Positions 21,845 to 32,885 are shown, numbered from the stretch's first letter. The stretch is 64,000 bases of DNA from Cladocopium goreaui (GCA_947184155.2 CAMXCT020002335.1:918094-982093); one strand, 5' to 3'. Made by a program: numbers and translations. Notes: generated by a model from the sequence alone, not told the origin.

Positions 21845-22963
21845 ACCTGACGAGGCAAAGCTGAAGGAATGCTTCGATGAAATTTCGAAGCGAAGTGGCA
21901 TGATTGACTTGAGTACCTACAAACAGGTTGAAACCTCAGTCTGCAGCGCCATGATGAACAGCGCCACAGCGCTCCGTTGTTTCGGCGTTTTTCTTCAGTG
22001 GCTTCAGCCACTGAGGTGATGAGGAAATTGCAGGTGCCACTTGATGATGATCAGATGGAGAGAGTCTTTGAATCCGTTGATCGGAACAAGGCCAGGTCTG
22101 GTCAGATCGAGATGTGATGGCATGACCTTTGGACCTTTGTCCTACCTTCCAGGGAAAAACCACCGTTTCCAGAATCTTTGTCTTCATAGGTGCATAGAAT
22201 CAATTTTTCATAAAAGGATATAAAAGGATATAAATTAGGTACTTTAGAATACTGTAGACTGGTGTCAGCAACCCAAATTTGGAATGATTTTCCCAAAGGT
22301 AAAGATATGTAGATGCCTAGCTCGACTAAACGGTAAAGATGCGTGCAACCGGAAGTCAATGTTTCTCAGAGTCTATTGAGTCTACTGGTTGTTGGATTCA
22401 AATCTCCCTTAAACATCTTGATTCTTGGATACCTTTGGGATGTTGAAACATGTTGAAACCACCAATCAGTCCAAATTTAGGATATCTTCAGTTTTCCATG
22501 CTCTGCTGGTGTCCCATCACAGGATGGGAAATTGAGCTTCGACGAGTATACCAAGCTGGTGATGCTGGGAATGTAGCTGCAGAGATCAATGGATCAGGTC
22601 CCTGGAACCGTGGACGCCCCTGGTTGGCTTTGCCTTGGGTCCCCAAAACAAATGTATCCGATCATTTGGGGTGTGGGGTTTTTTTCGTAGTTGATTTCTG
22701 ATTTCTGCCATCTTTTTTGTTTTTTTTGTCTACTGAAGTACAATGGAACTGGTGGGTCTACCATGATTTCATATGATTTCCCCAGTGGTTTGCTGTTTTC
22801 CGCCACTATTTCCCACTTTTTTCGATTCCATATACAAGCCTTTGGATGATCATCTTCCAAAGTGGATGCCTTCATGGTTCGTTTAACAAAGATGTGTCCG
22901 AGAAAAGCACTGACCTGCTCTGTTGCGTCTATTGTGGCGGTGCCAAAGCCGCCAAAGCCATGA
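21845..22963 (+). CDS. EF-hand calcium-binding protein, C-terminal part (four exons)
   Basis: Proposed exons are 21845-21926, 22016-22090, 22523-22568 and 22863-22963. Joined, they read through two EF-hand units. The first is degenerate (ECFDEISKRSGMIDLSTY). The second (MERVFESVDRNK + DGKLSFDEY) has loop ligands Asp, Asn, Asp, Gly at position 6, Leu at 8 and Glu at 12, and this canonical 12-residue loop is completed only by splicing. Intron 1 (21927-22015) is GT-AG, intron 2 (22091-22522) is GC-AG, and intron 3 (22569-22862) would need a GA donor. Phases match at all three joins. The tail reads VDAFMVRLTKMCPRKAL and ends VPKPPKP at TGA 22961. The upstream start is unknown. A calmodulin- or centrin-like regulatory role is likely but not provable. 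Intron 3 and the tail are the weakest parts. Confidence 0.7.
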
Positions 22964-23123
22964 CGCCGACAGCAACTTGAGCCCACAATGAGATCAGGAT
23001 TTCTTCATCGCTTTGCTAATTATGCTTTGCTATGCTTTGCTATTCAATTCTATGACTTGACTGCATATCCCAGAGTATTTAGATGGATTTAGTAACTTTA
23101 GTACAAACTCACCAGGGTTTCAG

Positions 23124-23216
23124 ATGCATCCCCAGTTGAGAAATCACCTCCCGTTGGTTGAAGCCCTTGCAGACCAAGAAATGCACCATTTGAACGATCC
23201 GCAAACCAGTGGTTGA
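23124..23216 (+). CDS. candidate exon, unknown protein
   Basis: After CCAGGGTTTCAG, the frame reads MHPQLRNHLPLVEALADQ then EMHHLNDPQTSG to TGA at 23214. A GTGGTT just before the stop could serve as a donor instead. The helix-like peptide is good coding sequence; the family is unknown. Confidence 0.45.
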   Translation: MHPQLRNHLPLVEALADQEMHHLNDPQTSG

Positions 23217-23664
23217 GAAAATGGATGTCGCAAACCAAGACATTCATGGTCAAATGATGTCAATTTCTGTATGGTTGAGTCAATGGAATTTGATAAACGC
23301 AAAGATCGTAGACATGAATCCGCTCCTGAGTACAGCTCAATTTAATCACAGTGCAGACAGTGCAGGGCTAGTGGTAGGATTGACATTTTTTCGATGCTTG
23401 GAGTGCTGGAGTGCGATGACATCACCATTCCTTGTTCGTTGACCTCACGGTGATGGGATCGATAGCCTCATCAATGGACCTGCCTATTTTCGGCATCTTG
23501 ACGTGGTTCACTGTGTGACTGTGTGACAGTTTTGAGTAGACGGATAAAGATTGACGTCTATGGATGCAAAAAAGGACGCGGGATCAAGCCCTCATAGAAA
23601 GCGAGCGCTAACTTAAGTTCCTTCAGGATGCCGATTGATCATGAATCATGACTAGTTCTGACTA

Positions 23665-23793
23665 CTGGTTGGTGGTGACTGGAACATGGCTTTTATGACT
23701 TTCCCATCATATTGGGAACAATATGGAACAATCATCCCGACTGACGAACTCATGTCATATTTTTCAGAGGGGTAGGCTCAACCACCAACCAGG
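23665..23793. mobile_element. family B element with unusual 13-bp flanking repeat
   Basis: Perfect 12-bp TIRs (CTGGTTGGTGGT and ACCACCAACCAG) enclose the family core ending ATATTTTTCAGAGGGG. The 13-mer CTAGTTCTGACTA flanks it on both sides (23652-23664 and 23794-23806). Confidence 0.75.
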
Positions 23794-24025
23794 CTAGTTC
23801 TGACTAGTTCTAGGCACCCAGCTGTCCCAGTGCTGCGATAACGGCGCCTTGCCGCGGTGCTGAAAAAGACGACCTGTCATGAACTTCGTGAACTCCTGGT
23901 GCATCCCGTTGGGATCATGATTTAGCCGTTTTTTTTAAAACCGTATGTCATATTACCAGCAGATTCGATGGGTGAATTTATAAGAATTTAGATTTCGTTG
24001 GAAGGTTTCCCATGAATTCCCATGA

Positions 24026-24131
24026 TACCCTCTGGTAATTTAACATAGCTATTGAACATGGCCATTTATAGTGAGTTTTCCCATTAAAAATGGTGATTTT
24101 CCATAGTTTTTTGTATGTTTACCAGAGGGTA
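24026..24131. mobile_element. family A short TIR element
   Basis: The element lies between TA dinucleotides, with ends CCCTCTGGTAA and TTTACCAGAGGG. The interior is partly self-complementary (CATAGCTATTGAACATGG and AATGGTGATTTTCCATAG). Confidence 0.85.
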
Positions 24132-24179
24132 ACGCTTTCATTGCCGTTAGAAACCCCCATCCGGCTGTGTCGCATCCAG

Positions 24180-24224
24180 GAGTCAGCGCCCGCAGCGCCC
24201 CCAGAGAATGAGACGGAGAAGTAG
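24180..24224 (+). CDS. candidate exon tail
   Basis: After CGCATCCAG, 14 codons read ESAPAAPPENETEK to TAG. GTAGGA overlapping the stop could act as a donor instead. The low-complexity acidic/proline tail is plausible as a C terminus. Confidence 0.35.
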   Translation, partial: ESAPAAPPENETEK

Positions 24225-25263
24225 GATGCCAAGTTGTGCAGGTTCTACAGCTGCCAGATCCAACGGGCCCCACGAATCTGGTAGATGGTTTGGAACATCT
24301 GAAATTTGCCCTAAAAACATCCTCAACAACACAAAATCAATGGAAAAAAAACACTCTGTTGAATAGGGAAATATCATATATATATATATATATCATCTAT
24401 TTCTATGGGCCATTTTCAGCTATTTTCCATGGCACCATTAAATCACCAGAGGGTTTTTAAATGTCCATCTCAGTCGGGATGATACTGTGATTCCCATGGA
24501 CGATTTTTTTTGTTTGGTGGGCCTTGAAATCACCAATCAGCTGTGTAGAAGATGTATAACTGTACACACATGGGGATGGGTCAAAACCCTATCCCCCTGG
24601 TGAACATAAAAATAGCTGGTAAATGGATGTTCATCCCACTAAAAATGGTATTAATCAACAGAAACTATCATTCCATGATTGATTGATGAGGGGAATTCCC
24701 CAGTGGGAACAGGCCGGAGAGTTCTAAGCTGCCCAAGAACCAGTGGAAGCCACCTTGCAGTATCACATTTTATCATGCCATTTGTACAATGGATAGGTGC
24801 TACAATAGGCATACTGATATTCTGATACACCAATATACTGCTGTATGTGTAGATCCATAGAAACAATGACTGGTTCTGTTTATATGTGTTTATATGTGCA
24901 TCTTGATGTCCCTATACACATCCACCGTATCTATGTCGTATCTTTATACAGATGTGCACCCTTTAGCCATGGCATCTCGCTCAGCTGTGAAATCTGCTGG
25001 CAGTTGGTGGGACCATAACAGGTATGGCCCAGAATTCAAACCCACAGGGCAGGCGGGATCCGCGGGTTCCCATGGGATCCCCATTCCAGGCATCCTATGG
25101 CTTGGAAACACCAAAGGATCTAAGGATGGATGACGGATCTACATTTACATACATTTACTATATTTTGTCAACCCTGATGCTAAGAATTATATTTATTATA
25201 GCTGATTTTCTTTGCCACTTTCAAGTTGCTGATCCTGTTGCTGACACCTCAAAACTTCGGCAG
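24225..25263. other. intron-like stretch with a family E repeat
   Basis: It contains a TA microsatellite near 24376-24394, the family E copy (24570-24655) and a possible short exon at about 24966-25021 (MASRSAVKSAGSWWDHNR before a GTATGG donor) that I regard as weak. Confidence 0.4.
24570..24655 (+). repeat. family E interspersed repeat, plus-oriented copy
   Basis: The sequence from ATGGGGATGGGTCAAAACCC to CTAAAAATGGTATTAAT matches, in reverse complement, the stretch at 56725-56811 over its whole length with few differences. Only two copies are seen, so boundaries are approximate. Confidence 0.75.
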
Positions 25264-25325
25264 AGACCTTTCAAGTTGAATCCTTCAAGGACATGATGGA
25301 CTTGTTGACCAATGCTGCCTGTGCA
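25264..25325 (+). CDS. candidate exon, unknown protein
   Basis: An acceptor with a branch-like upstream site (GCTGACACC...TTCGGCAG) is followed by TFQVESFKDMMDLLTNAA, then CA, up to a GTTTGA donor. The amphipathic helix pattern supports coding. Confidence 0.45.
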
Positions 25326-25340
25326 GTTTGACAAAGCAAA

Positions 25341-25715
25341 ATGCTTTCGCAAAAGTCACCACAAGGCAAAGCCTCGAAAACAAATCGCTCGCCTCGCATG
25401 TGTCCAGTCACAAGACCAGTTATTGACTCAGTTGCGTGTAGCTGGCAGAGTTGCTGTCTGCGCCATGGCGATTTGGGTGGAAATCCCCAAACACAATGGA
25501 GGTTTCTTCGAAAAATGGGGAAAATCAACCGAAAAAAAAGGGGTGACATCACCATTGAACTCCCACCAGCGAGCCCAATTGAAAAATGGCCTGCCGGTTC
25601 AAGCGGCCGCGCCGAGAAACCGGCGGCGCGGCGGGGTCTTTTCGAGTGGCCGGTGCTCAGGTGGATCGGGTGCAGTCCCAGATTCTCCCAGATCTGGGAT
25701 ATGGATGAACAATGA
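25341..25715 (+). CDS. open frame of 124 codons, unknown
   Basis: A GC-rich segment (about 25540-25715) has a frame reading IELPPASPIEKWPAGSSG then RAEKPAARRGLFEWPVLR and a Trp/Met-rich end to TGA. The frame is open back to 25341. A second plus frame (25312-25908) and a minus frame are open too, so coding is uncertain. The richest part may be a single exon. Confidence 0.35.
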   Translation: MLSQKSPQGKASKTNRSPRMCPVTRPVIDSVACSWQSCCLRHGDLGGNPQTQWRFLRKMGKINRKKRGDITIELPPASPIEKWPAGSSGRAEKPAARRGLFEWPVLRWIGCSPRFSQIWDMDEQ

Positions 25716-26005
25716 ACGCATCTGCCAAACATTCTCAAAATATTATAATTTATCTATAAAGCATGGAGTTGAAAACTGGGCAATTTGCCTCTCGTATCAT
25801 GGGTTTTGGGGGGGTCAAGAGATTGGCTTTGTCAATTTTTTTACATTTAAATGCCGATTTGATTGGTTCATATGCAAACGATCCAAATCTTTGAATTATA
25901 GTTTCTGAAAGCTCTGATTTTTTCAGCCTTTTTCAATCTAAACCCATAATGCATCTCCTGAATTTCTACATCGTTGGGCACTGCGAAGGCACCGTTTGGG
26001 GCAGC

Positions 26006-26088
26006 ATGGCGCCTCCAAAGCCAAAGCAGGCTGCTGTGGGGAGGGCATCATACTCAGAAGAACAAGCACACATAGTGGAGACAAGAAG
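26006..26088 (+). CDS. candidate first exon
   Basis: An ATG at 26006 opens MAPPKPKQAAVGRASYSE then EQAHIVETR, running into a TA microsatellite. The Pro/Lys-rich start followed by a helix is typical of an N terminus. The donor is not clear. Confidence 0.35.
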
Positions 26089-26668
26089 ATATACGCACAT
26101 TATAGAGATATATACACATAGATATCCTATATGTATATATATATATACATACATATATATATATATATAATAATGTCAAGCAACACATGAGAGGTATCAT
26201 ATTTGATATACCCATGCAGATCAATTTGGCGCATTTTGGCGCCATTTTGTTGGGTGGAACGTCCCCAAGCCAAGGGATACAGGTGGGCAGAGGTCATAAC
26301 TGTTCTGTTTAGACAGTTCCAATGAGGTGATGGGTTGATAGAATTGGTTATCACCAGAGTTTAGAAAAAACCCCACATATCACCATTTATTGCCACATCT
26401 CAATATCACCATTTATTGCTACATTAAGCAATCATAAGCAATATCATAAGCAATATCATGCAATATCCCAGAATCTTCGTGATTATTCCATACTTATCAC
26501 CATATTCATATTCCATCGTCGTTAACCTCTGGAAATCAAATGTGGCCATGGAAAATCCATTATATAAAATCCCCTATAAATGGAGATGTATCTAGACGGG
26601 AAAATCATCTATAAACCCACAACACATTGCCTAAGGCTCTCAGTGCTACAGCCAATCCATTTCTTCAG

Positions 26669-26734
26669 GTGGTGCCACTGCAGGCGTACAATCGCCACAT
26701 CATCAGTGAGCATCTGAAGGAGCATTGCATCGCC
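26669..26734 (+). CDS. candidate exon, unknown protein
   Basis: After CATTTCTTCAG, the frame reads VVPLQAYNRHIISEHLKE then HCIA, to a possible GTTTGG donor. Codon content is strong, and the frame continues open past the donor. Confidence 0.45.
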
Positions 26735-26894
26735 GTTTGGATGCTGTTAATCCTCCCCTTTAAGTCTGATTTTAAAGAAGAAACTTCTAAGATTTCCACA
26801 ATCCAAATGAGTTTTCCTTCAAACAAACACAGATCATTTTCCTTCAAAACAAATCTCAAACATAAAAAACCAGCTGCTTCTTTTCTCGAGCCAG

Positions 26895-26966
26895 TCGGAT
26901 GAGTCGGACCAGGACAGGCATCCCTATTTGGAGGATATCCGTGGACACCTGAAGGCGACGCCCTGA
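26895..26966 (+). CDS. candidate exon, unknown protein
   Basis: After TTTCTCGAGCCAG, 23 codons read SDESDQDRHPYLEDIRGH then LKATP to TGA at 26964. A GC donor (AAG/GCGACG) just before the stop is an alternative end. Confidence 0.45.
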   Translation, partial: SDESDQDRHPYLEDIRGHLKATP

Positions 26967-27620
26967 TCTTTTTTTGACAGCCGCATAAAATGATTTTATG
27001 TATGATATACATGGGATATGCATGGGAAAAACTTACTGTTGCCAAAAACAACATGGCTAAATTTAGGAATTTTGCAAGTTCAACTGGGTAAAAGAAAGGA
27101 GACAACTGGTTGTTTCTGGAGATAAGGACCATCATTTTATTGATCAAAATGATCCCAATTTTCATAGAAAACAACTGGGATCAACCATGTTATTTGATTT
27201 GGACTCAATGTTTGATTTCAACGAACAGGCTTGATTCAGCGCAGATGGTCGATGGGAATTTCTCGATTTTCCCACAAGTCATCAGGAAGATCATAAAAGA
27301 ATGAAATGGGAATCACTATCCCACATTTCTCATCAGTAGTGGGCACATTATAGAAGATGGTCCCAAATTTGCAGATGGGACACACCTATAGAAAACCCTT
27401 CAATCCCATTAAATTTCCTAAAATCCCAAACACTTTCATTAAATTGAAACTGTTCCATAGATGAACACAGAGTCACTGGGAATTTCCTCCTAAAATGGAG
27501 CTACTGTACCATATAACGCAGTATAAAACCATGGTTTTGGGGATATATCATGATATTTCTCCTGAATTTTTGCCCTAAAACATAGGCCTAAAAAATGGTA
27601 GTTACCTGCTTAGCTGTCAG

Positions 27621-28060
27621 GTCGATGAGGTGAGCACCGCCCAAGGGGAACGCCTGTTCCCTCGATTGGTGGAGCTGCTGTCGATGCGCCATGGCGATGG
27701 ATGAGGTTTTCTGGTTTATGGTCGAAAAACAGTTTTTTCCCCCTTGGGGTAACATAAAAAATATTGCTAGTTCATGGGAGTTAAGGTTAGGTGATGTTAG
27801 TTGATGTTACTTAATGACTTAATGTTAATTCATGTTAGTGAAGTTAAATGCAAACATGGATGGGATATCCCGGGTCTGACTGAAGGTTAGCTGGGAAAAT
27901 CAACGAACTAAATGGGGGATTTTCCATCAAGCCATGTTTGATTACCAGAGAGTAACTATGTTAACTATCCCAAAAATGTGGTTTATTTCAGGGCAGTGTG
28001 CTCCTTTAGCCCAAGGGCGGGGGTGCACCTCTTTCACCAAGCAAATAGGCTTATTCCAGG
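27621..28060 (+). CDS. candidate two-exon segment, unknown protein
   Basis: Exon 27621-27693 follows AGCTGTCAG and reads VDEVSTAQGERLFPRLVE then LLSMRH. A GC donor (CATG/GCGATG) in phase 1 joins exon 27992-28060, which follows TTTATTTCAG and reads QCAPLAQGRGCTSFTKQI. The first exon is convincing; the second is weaker. The next downstream exon (28256) does not join in phase, so at least one more exon or a different boundary is needed. Confidence 0.4.
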
Positions 28061-28255
28061 GTGGTGAATTAGATTAAATTAGTCTAGTTCATCCAGATCA
28101 ATGCATAGCCAACATTTATATAGTTAATTTGCTTCTAATAATATTGGGAAATATCATGTTTAACTATTAATTCCCATTGATATTTGAATTGAGAAATCCA
28201 CTTTAAACATAGTTAAATTGTGTCAAATTGTTCCGCAATCCCAATGGTTCCCAAG

Positions 28256-28951
28256 GCCAAGCATCGCGGCTGAGAAGCTCGTCGAGGTCAGCGAATGCTG
28301 CAACCGTGCCAGTTTAGAATGTATGTTTCGGATTGTGTGCTATACACACAGATAATATACATAAATACATCTCTCATATTATATAATATATATAAAACAA
28401 TATATATATATATGCATGTAACATAATGTTCAACTTTTGTGCCCATGTGCTCCAAAAAAGCAACCTTTCTCAGGTTCAGTTGCTTCAATCTTCAGGGCCT
28501 TCAGGGCAGTCCCAAGTCCATCGGTTCCGGTTCAGCGAAGCGCAGGCGTTGCACACGATTTGCGACCTGTGCTCTCACCAGGAGAGTAAGACGGTCGTGA
28601 CTGGGCTGGAAGATGGAAGGTATGGGGATGTATGGGGTGTATATATGGGTGTATACCGTGTATACCCCAAACATGGACCCTGAAAACCCTAGGTAGCAGT
28701 GGTATTTCGTGGTCCCCAAGATATCCTAAGATTGAAATTCTGGGATACCTGGGATACCTGGGATACCTGATAAAGCAGTGGATTTCGAGGTACCTTGGTC
28801 TCCGTGGACAGTGGCTGTTTTCCGCCCAGACCGTACAGATGGTACCGCTCAGGCAATTTCTTCAGATGTCATTGCGGCAGCAACCCATTTGCTGATGCAC
28901 GACTCTGTGCCCGTGCGTTGGGAACCCCCAGATGGCAAGTGTGGCGAATGA
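28256..28951 (+). CDS. three-exon gene fragment, unknown protein
   Basis: Exons 28256-28305 (SIAAEKLVEVSECCN), 28505-28585 (QSQVHRFRFSEAQALHTI then CDLCSHQE) and 28830-28951 (RTDGTAQAISSDVIAAAT then HLLMHDSVPVRWEPPDG) join in phase. The donors are GTGCCA and a consensus GTAAGA, and the acceptors are CTTCAG and TTCCGCCCAG. The last frame ends at TGA 28949, although a consensus GC donor (GATG/GCAAGTG) just before it may mean the gene continues. I do not recognise the family. The CxxC-like Cys pair (CDLC) lacks a partner in what is visible. Confidence 0.6.
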
Positions 28952-29529
28952 TTCTGAGGACTCAAGTCTACCAACTTCGGCCATCTAATTACTGGTCCAC
29001 TGGTCATCTGTGATTCTATACCTCCATTGATCCAGCTAATTGACCGAAGATATCAGATTTTCCACCATCTTCTATCCTGAATAGTGGAATGGCCTAAATG
29101 TGGTAACAGAGAAGGCGAGATCAACCGCCCGTGCCAGCGTGCCAGGGCGAGCGGCTGCACGAGTGATCAGCAGCATGCTCTTTGGCTGCACGAGTGGTAA
29201 ATTTTTGTCAGGATATATTCATATTATTAATGGGGATCTATTAATGGGGATATTAATGGGATATTAATGTGGATAATTTCAGTTACTGTAACCAATGGGG
29301 ATATTTTTCTGGGTATTATGGGAATATGATCCGTCATCATATATAGGGACATTATGGGGATATTCATGGGTATATCTGACAGAACATTTTATTGATGGAA
29401 TGTCAATGGGTACCCCCAAAAAATCCCGGTCATTCGACGATTTGAGTATTGAAAGCCATGGTTTTGGGGACCATTTTAAGAACCCCCCATTTGGTCTTCG
29501 TTCATCCAATGATTTCTGGCGAAGCCCAG

Positions 29530-29608
29530 GGCGTTGCTGATTGGTGGCCGGAGTCTCTTGCCCATCGGCAGCGGACCTCTGGGAGAGAGGTCACTGCCAG
29601 AACTTGAA
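29530..29608 (+). CDS. candidate exon, unknown protein
   Basis: After GCGAAGCCCAG, the frame reads ALLIGGRSLLPIGSGPLG then ERSLPELE, ending at a consensus donor GTGAGT. Both splice sites are good. Confidence 0.5.
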
Positions 29609-29691
29609 GTGAGTTGATGTGGGTTGCGAAGTCCGAATCACCAGTTAGGATAGTTAGGTGGTCAACATCCCATGATTTTTCTTGGGCTTTC

Positions 29692-29796
29692 TACACTCTG
29701 GTAAACTAACATAGCTATTGAAAATCACCATTTTTAATGGGTAAATCCACTATAAATGGCCATTTTTAATAGCTATTTTGACATAACCAGAGGGTA
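29692..29796. mobile_element. family A short TIR element
   Basis: TA-flanked, with ends CACTCTGGTAAACTAACATAG and ACATAACCAGAGGG. The interior is reversed relative to the 24026 copy, as expected of a near-palindromic element. Confidence 0.8.
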
Positions 29797-30051
29797 CATC
29801 TTTCTACCATCGGTGCTTTATCGGATGTGGAACAACTCTCACAGATAGCTCGATAGCTCCAGTTTTTCTCGCAGCCACATCAGCCACAAAAAAACATGGC
29901 TGGAAAATCCATTTAAACATCAATTTTTCGGGGATTCTGAAAAAATTAAACATATTTAAACATATTTAAACATATTTAAACCTTCATCTACAGGACATGT
30001 TCATCGATTTTCCATGGATCTAACTGGGCCACCAAATCGCCACATCGCCAG

Positions 30052-30120
30052 GTTGGTGGAACAGTCAGGTCCAGCCCTTCCCAGGCTCGATCAACGCCAA
30101 TTGGAAGTTGCGGATGGCAC
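30052..30120 (+). CDS. candidate exon, frame uncertain
   Basis: After CACATCGCCAG, one frame reads LVEQSGPALPRLDQRQLE then VADGT; the neighbouring frame is also open. GC content is above the flanks. Confidence 0.3.
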
Positions 30121-30339
30121 CTTTTTTTAAGGTACCAATAAATGGGTTAACTATGGTTAACTTATATGCTTAATTATCAATGATGGTTACTAACATTAAT
30201 TAGACGCATGTGTAGATTAAGTACCATCATTAAATAGATAATTACCCATTAATCACATCAATCAATGTGTTAATTACCATCATTATCAGCATTCCCATGA
30301 CATTACCATCATTAATCTTTGGATATTTCGATGGTCATA

Positions 30340-30606
30340 TGGAGGTTTCCAATCCATGGGGGTACCAAAGAAGTTTTCATCCATATCATTTTTTGGATTT
30401 CCCATGAAATAAACTAGATTTTAATAGGATTTTCCATGAAATAAACCGTTTTGATCAAATTTTCCATGAAATAAACCATCCAGCTATTGGGGTACCCTCT
30501 GGTAATTTAACATAGCTATTGAAAATTGCCATTTATAGTGAGTTTTCCCATGAAAAATGGTGATTTTCCATAGTTTTTTGTATGTTTACCAGAGGGTACC
30601 TCCATG
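30340..30606. mobile_element. family C-like element with a family A element nested in it
   Basis: The left end ATGGAGGTTTCCAATCCATG and the right end GGTACCTCCATGG belong to family C, with the core TTTTCATCCAT...AAACCATCCAGC between them. The right end lacks the full GGAAACCTCC terminus. The family A copy at 30493-30598 splits it at a TA site. Confidence 0.55.
30493..30598. mobile_element. family A short TIR element, nested
   Basis: TA-flanked, with ends CCCTCTGGTAATTTAACATAG and GTATGTTTACCAGAGGG. It is nearly identical to the copy at 24026-24131 and is inserted inside a family C-like repeat. Confidence 0.85.
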
Positions 30607-30913
30607 GACCCCCCCACAAAATATGGACATCCGAAAGGTTGGCAAAGCTTCTACTGAGCTGTGACGATGTCGCTGGCCGGGATGGTTTTTTTTCGGTTGG
30701 GAGCGCTGGGTATCTGTATCTATAGTATATGTAATATATTGTAATATGTATAATGTAATGATAATGATATATATATATATATTATATATATATATGTACA
30801 CATGTATATGATTATATTTATAAATAACAGATATAATATAACATAATGACATAACAGATATAACACATATTGATATTCATGTTTTGGAGATCTCGTTTTG
30901 CGTATACCCCCAG

Positions 30914-31585
30914 CTCTGTCACAGTTCTGGGATGTTGTGCACAGCCAAGGAACTGGTGAAGCTGCATGTGGCTGAAGCCTTTCAGGCTGCAGGGATATGG
31001 CTAGATATGGAAAGAACAATGGATAAGTTTCCGTGGATGGGATGGATGGGATAGATGAATAGATAGGCAGGTAGATAGATGAATTGAGGGCCAAAGTCTT
31101 TTTTCTCCGATAGACTGGGCGAAGTTTCCATGGATCGAACAGACCAAACTCATTTGCTTCGGAAACAGATTGCCACCTGAATTCGGCAGCTTAGCAAGCA
31201 TTGATTTGCTCAAATAGTTTGAGTTAGAATCCCATCTATAGACCAAGTGCTTGTGCTGGGCACACACATGCACCTGTGACAAGAGCAAGCAGTATAATCA
31301 ACTATATCAAGGACCTGTTGCCCTATGGGTGTGGCGTTGTCTTTAAAGTCATCGCAGACTTTGAGCACAAATCTTTGAAGATTCAAATCCTTCCAGGTCC
31401 GTTTTAGTTTTCTGTTTCTTTGCTTGGTCTCGCCTTGTTTTGGAGTACCGCCTTTTGATACTTAGCAAGTTCAATCCATGTCTCTTTCACCAGCCATTGG
31501 ACCTGATTTCGTCGTACTCGCAAGGGCGCTAAGCCAAACGATCAGGCCATTACCATCTTCCGTGATGGCTGCCAGCAGGCGTTGA
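30914..31585 (+). CDS. three-exon gene 3' portion, unknown protein
   Basis: Exons are 30914-30993 (LCHSSGMLCTAKELVKLH then VAEAFQAAG), 31293-31396 (IINYIKDLLPYGCGVVFK then VIADFEHKSLKIQILP) and 31494-31585 (IGPDFVVLARALSQTIRP then LPSSVMAASRR, TGA at 31583). Phases agree at both joins. Intron 2 (31397-31493, 97 nt) is GT-AG with a TTTCACCAG acceptor; intron 1 would use a GA donor, so its left edge is less certain. The peptide has the alternating hydrophobic pattern of a compact alpha/beta domain, but I cannot name the family. Upstream exons are not identified. Confidence 0.6.
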
Positions 31586-32517
31586 GCCGAGATGATAGGT
31601 CACCAAAGATATGGGGCAAAACGCTGGTAGCCTGGTACCAAAACAGCTGGTTTTTATGGATGTTCATCTTTGAAACTATGTGAAACTATGGTATTTTAAT
31701 AGTGTTCAGCCCCTAGTCTCAGCCCCATCTCAGTCTTTTTTCAGTGTGGCATCCAGCAAAGGAGAACAGCTTTCCCGGCTCTCCAATTCCAGGGATCCAT
31801 ACCGATTCCCATCTTTGGAGGTTTGGAGATTCCCATCTTCGATGCGTTTGAAAAACACACGTTTTTAAATAAACGGATGTATTATGATGTAGATTATTTG
31901 TTTACTCAATCGTTTGTTTATATATATATATATATATAATTATATATATATATAATTATATATATATAATACACATAAAGTCCATAGATTCCCCCCTACA
32001 TTCCTGACATGTCAAGTTCCTTCCCCACAGGTCGTTGACCAGGGTTCCGTCTTGGGCATCACGCAGTATATGTGTGGCACGCTGCCGGACCGCGGAAATG
32101 ACGCAAACGATGCCACTGGCAGCTGATGGCTGGTCATCAACCAAAATGCTAATTCAACATCTAGAGTTAATAATATAGTTAGAATACACCATAATGGTCA
32201 ATAATTTTTAAGTACTACATTCTATAGGTACTATTACATACACATCTATAGTTAATAGTTTCCGTACATTACCAGTTGATAGCTATTGTTGACTCGCCTG
32301 GCAATTTACGGAAAGTTAACATAGCTATTGGAAGCCATGGCCCACAGAAATAGATGATGGTTATTTTCTGTACTTATTTCAACTTGCCAGAGGGCACAGA
32401 ATATAATGATTATATCATGGGATATACCAACAACATGAGAATGATCATCGAAAAGAACATGTTTTTTTTGGGCGAAATCCAAAGATGTCAAGTCAATCTG
32501 AAAGATACAATAAGACG
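31586..32517. other. no supported gene
   Basis: A frame directly after the stop (QQALSRDDRSPKIWGKTL, about 31560-31650) is open and may indicate an alternative splice form. A TA microsatellite occupies about 31918-31970. A diverged family A remnant may lie at about 32301-32398 (GTTAACATAGCTATTGG ... CTTGCCAGAGGG). Confidence 0.4.
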
Positions 32518-32630
32518 TACTGTGGATGGAAGAAATTCTGCACCAGTTGATAGATGGTAAACATCCCATTATTTATAGGCTTTCAACCTTCCCAAATTGG
32601 TGGTGCAGGGTTTCGCAACCATCCACAGTA
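32518..32630. mobile_element. family D short TIR element
   Basis: Twelve-base TIRs TACTGTGGATGG and CCATCCACAGTA, with inner GAAGAAATTCTGCACCAGTT against AATTGGTGGTGCAGG. The sequence at 57477-57597 is a second copy. Confidence 0.7.
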
Positions 32631-32670
32631 TCAGCCCTACCATCGGACCATCGGACTGTTGGGCTTGCAG

Positions 32671-32754
32671 GATCTACCATCCACGCTGGTGGCCCCAGAT
32701 CGGAGCCCGGGAGCGGCGGCTGAACAGCGGTTTCGCTTGACGCAATGGCAATGA
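32671..32754 (+). CDS. candidate exon tail, unknown protein
   Basis: After GTTGGGCTTGCAG, the frame reads DLPSTLVAPDRSPGAAAE then QRFRLTQWQ to TGA at 32752. GC-rich, with a clear acceptor; it lies 40 bp after a family D element. Confidence 0.45.
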   Translation, partial: DLPSTLVAPDRSPGAAAEQRFRLTQWQ

Positions 32755-32838
32755 CGGGGCTAAGTAATCTAAGCTGGCAACGGAACATCCCGATACTGTA
32801 GAACTATTATTTAATATCAAGAAATAAACGCGTGTATG

Positions 32839-32885
<47 letters not shown>

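Noticed and set aside
25271-25738. 155-codon minus-strand frame
   Set aside because: Antisense to better plus-strand coding signal and without motifs.
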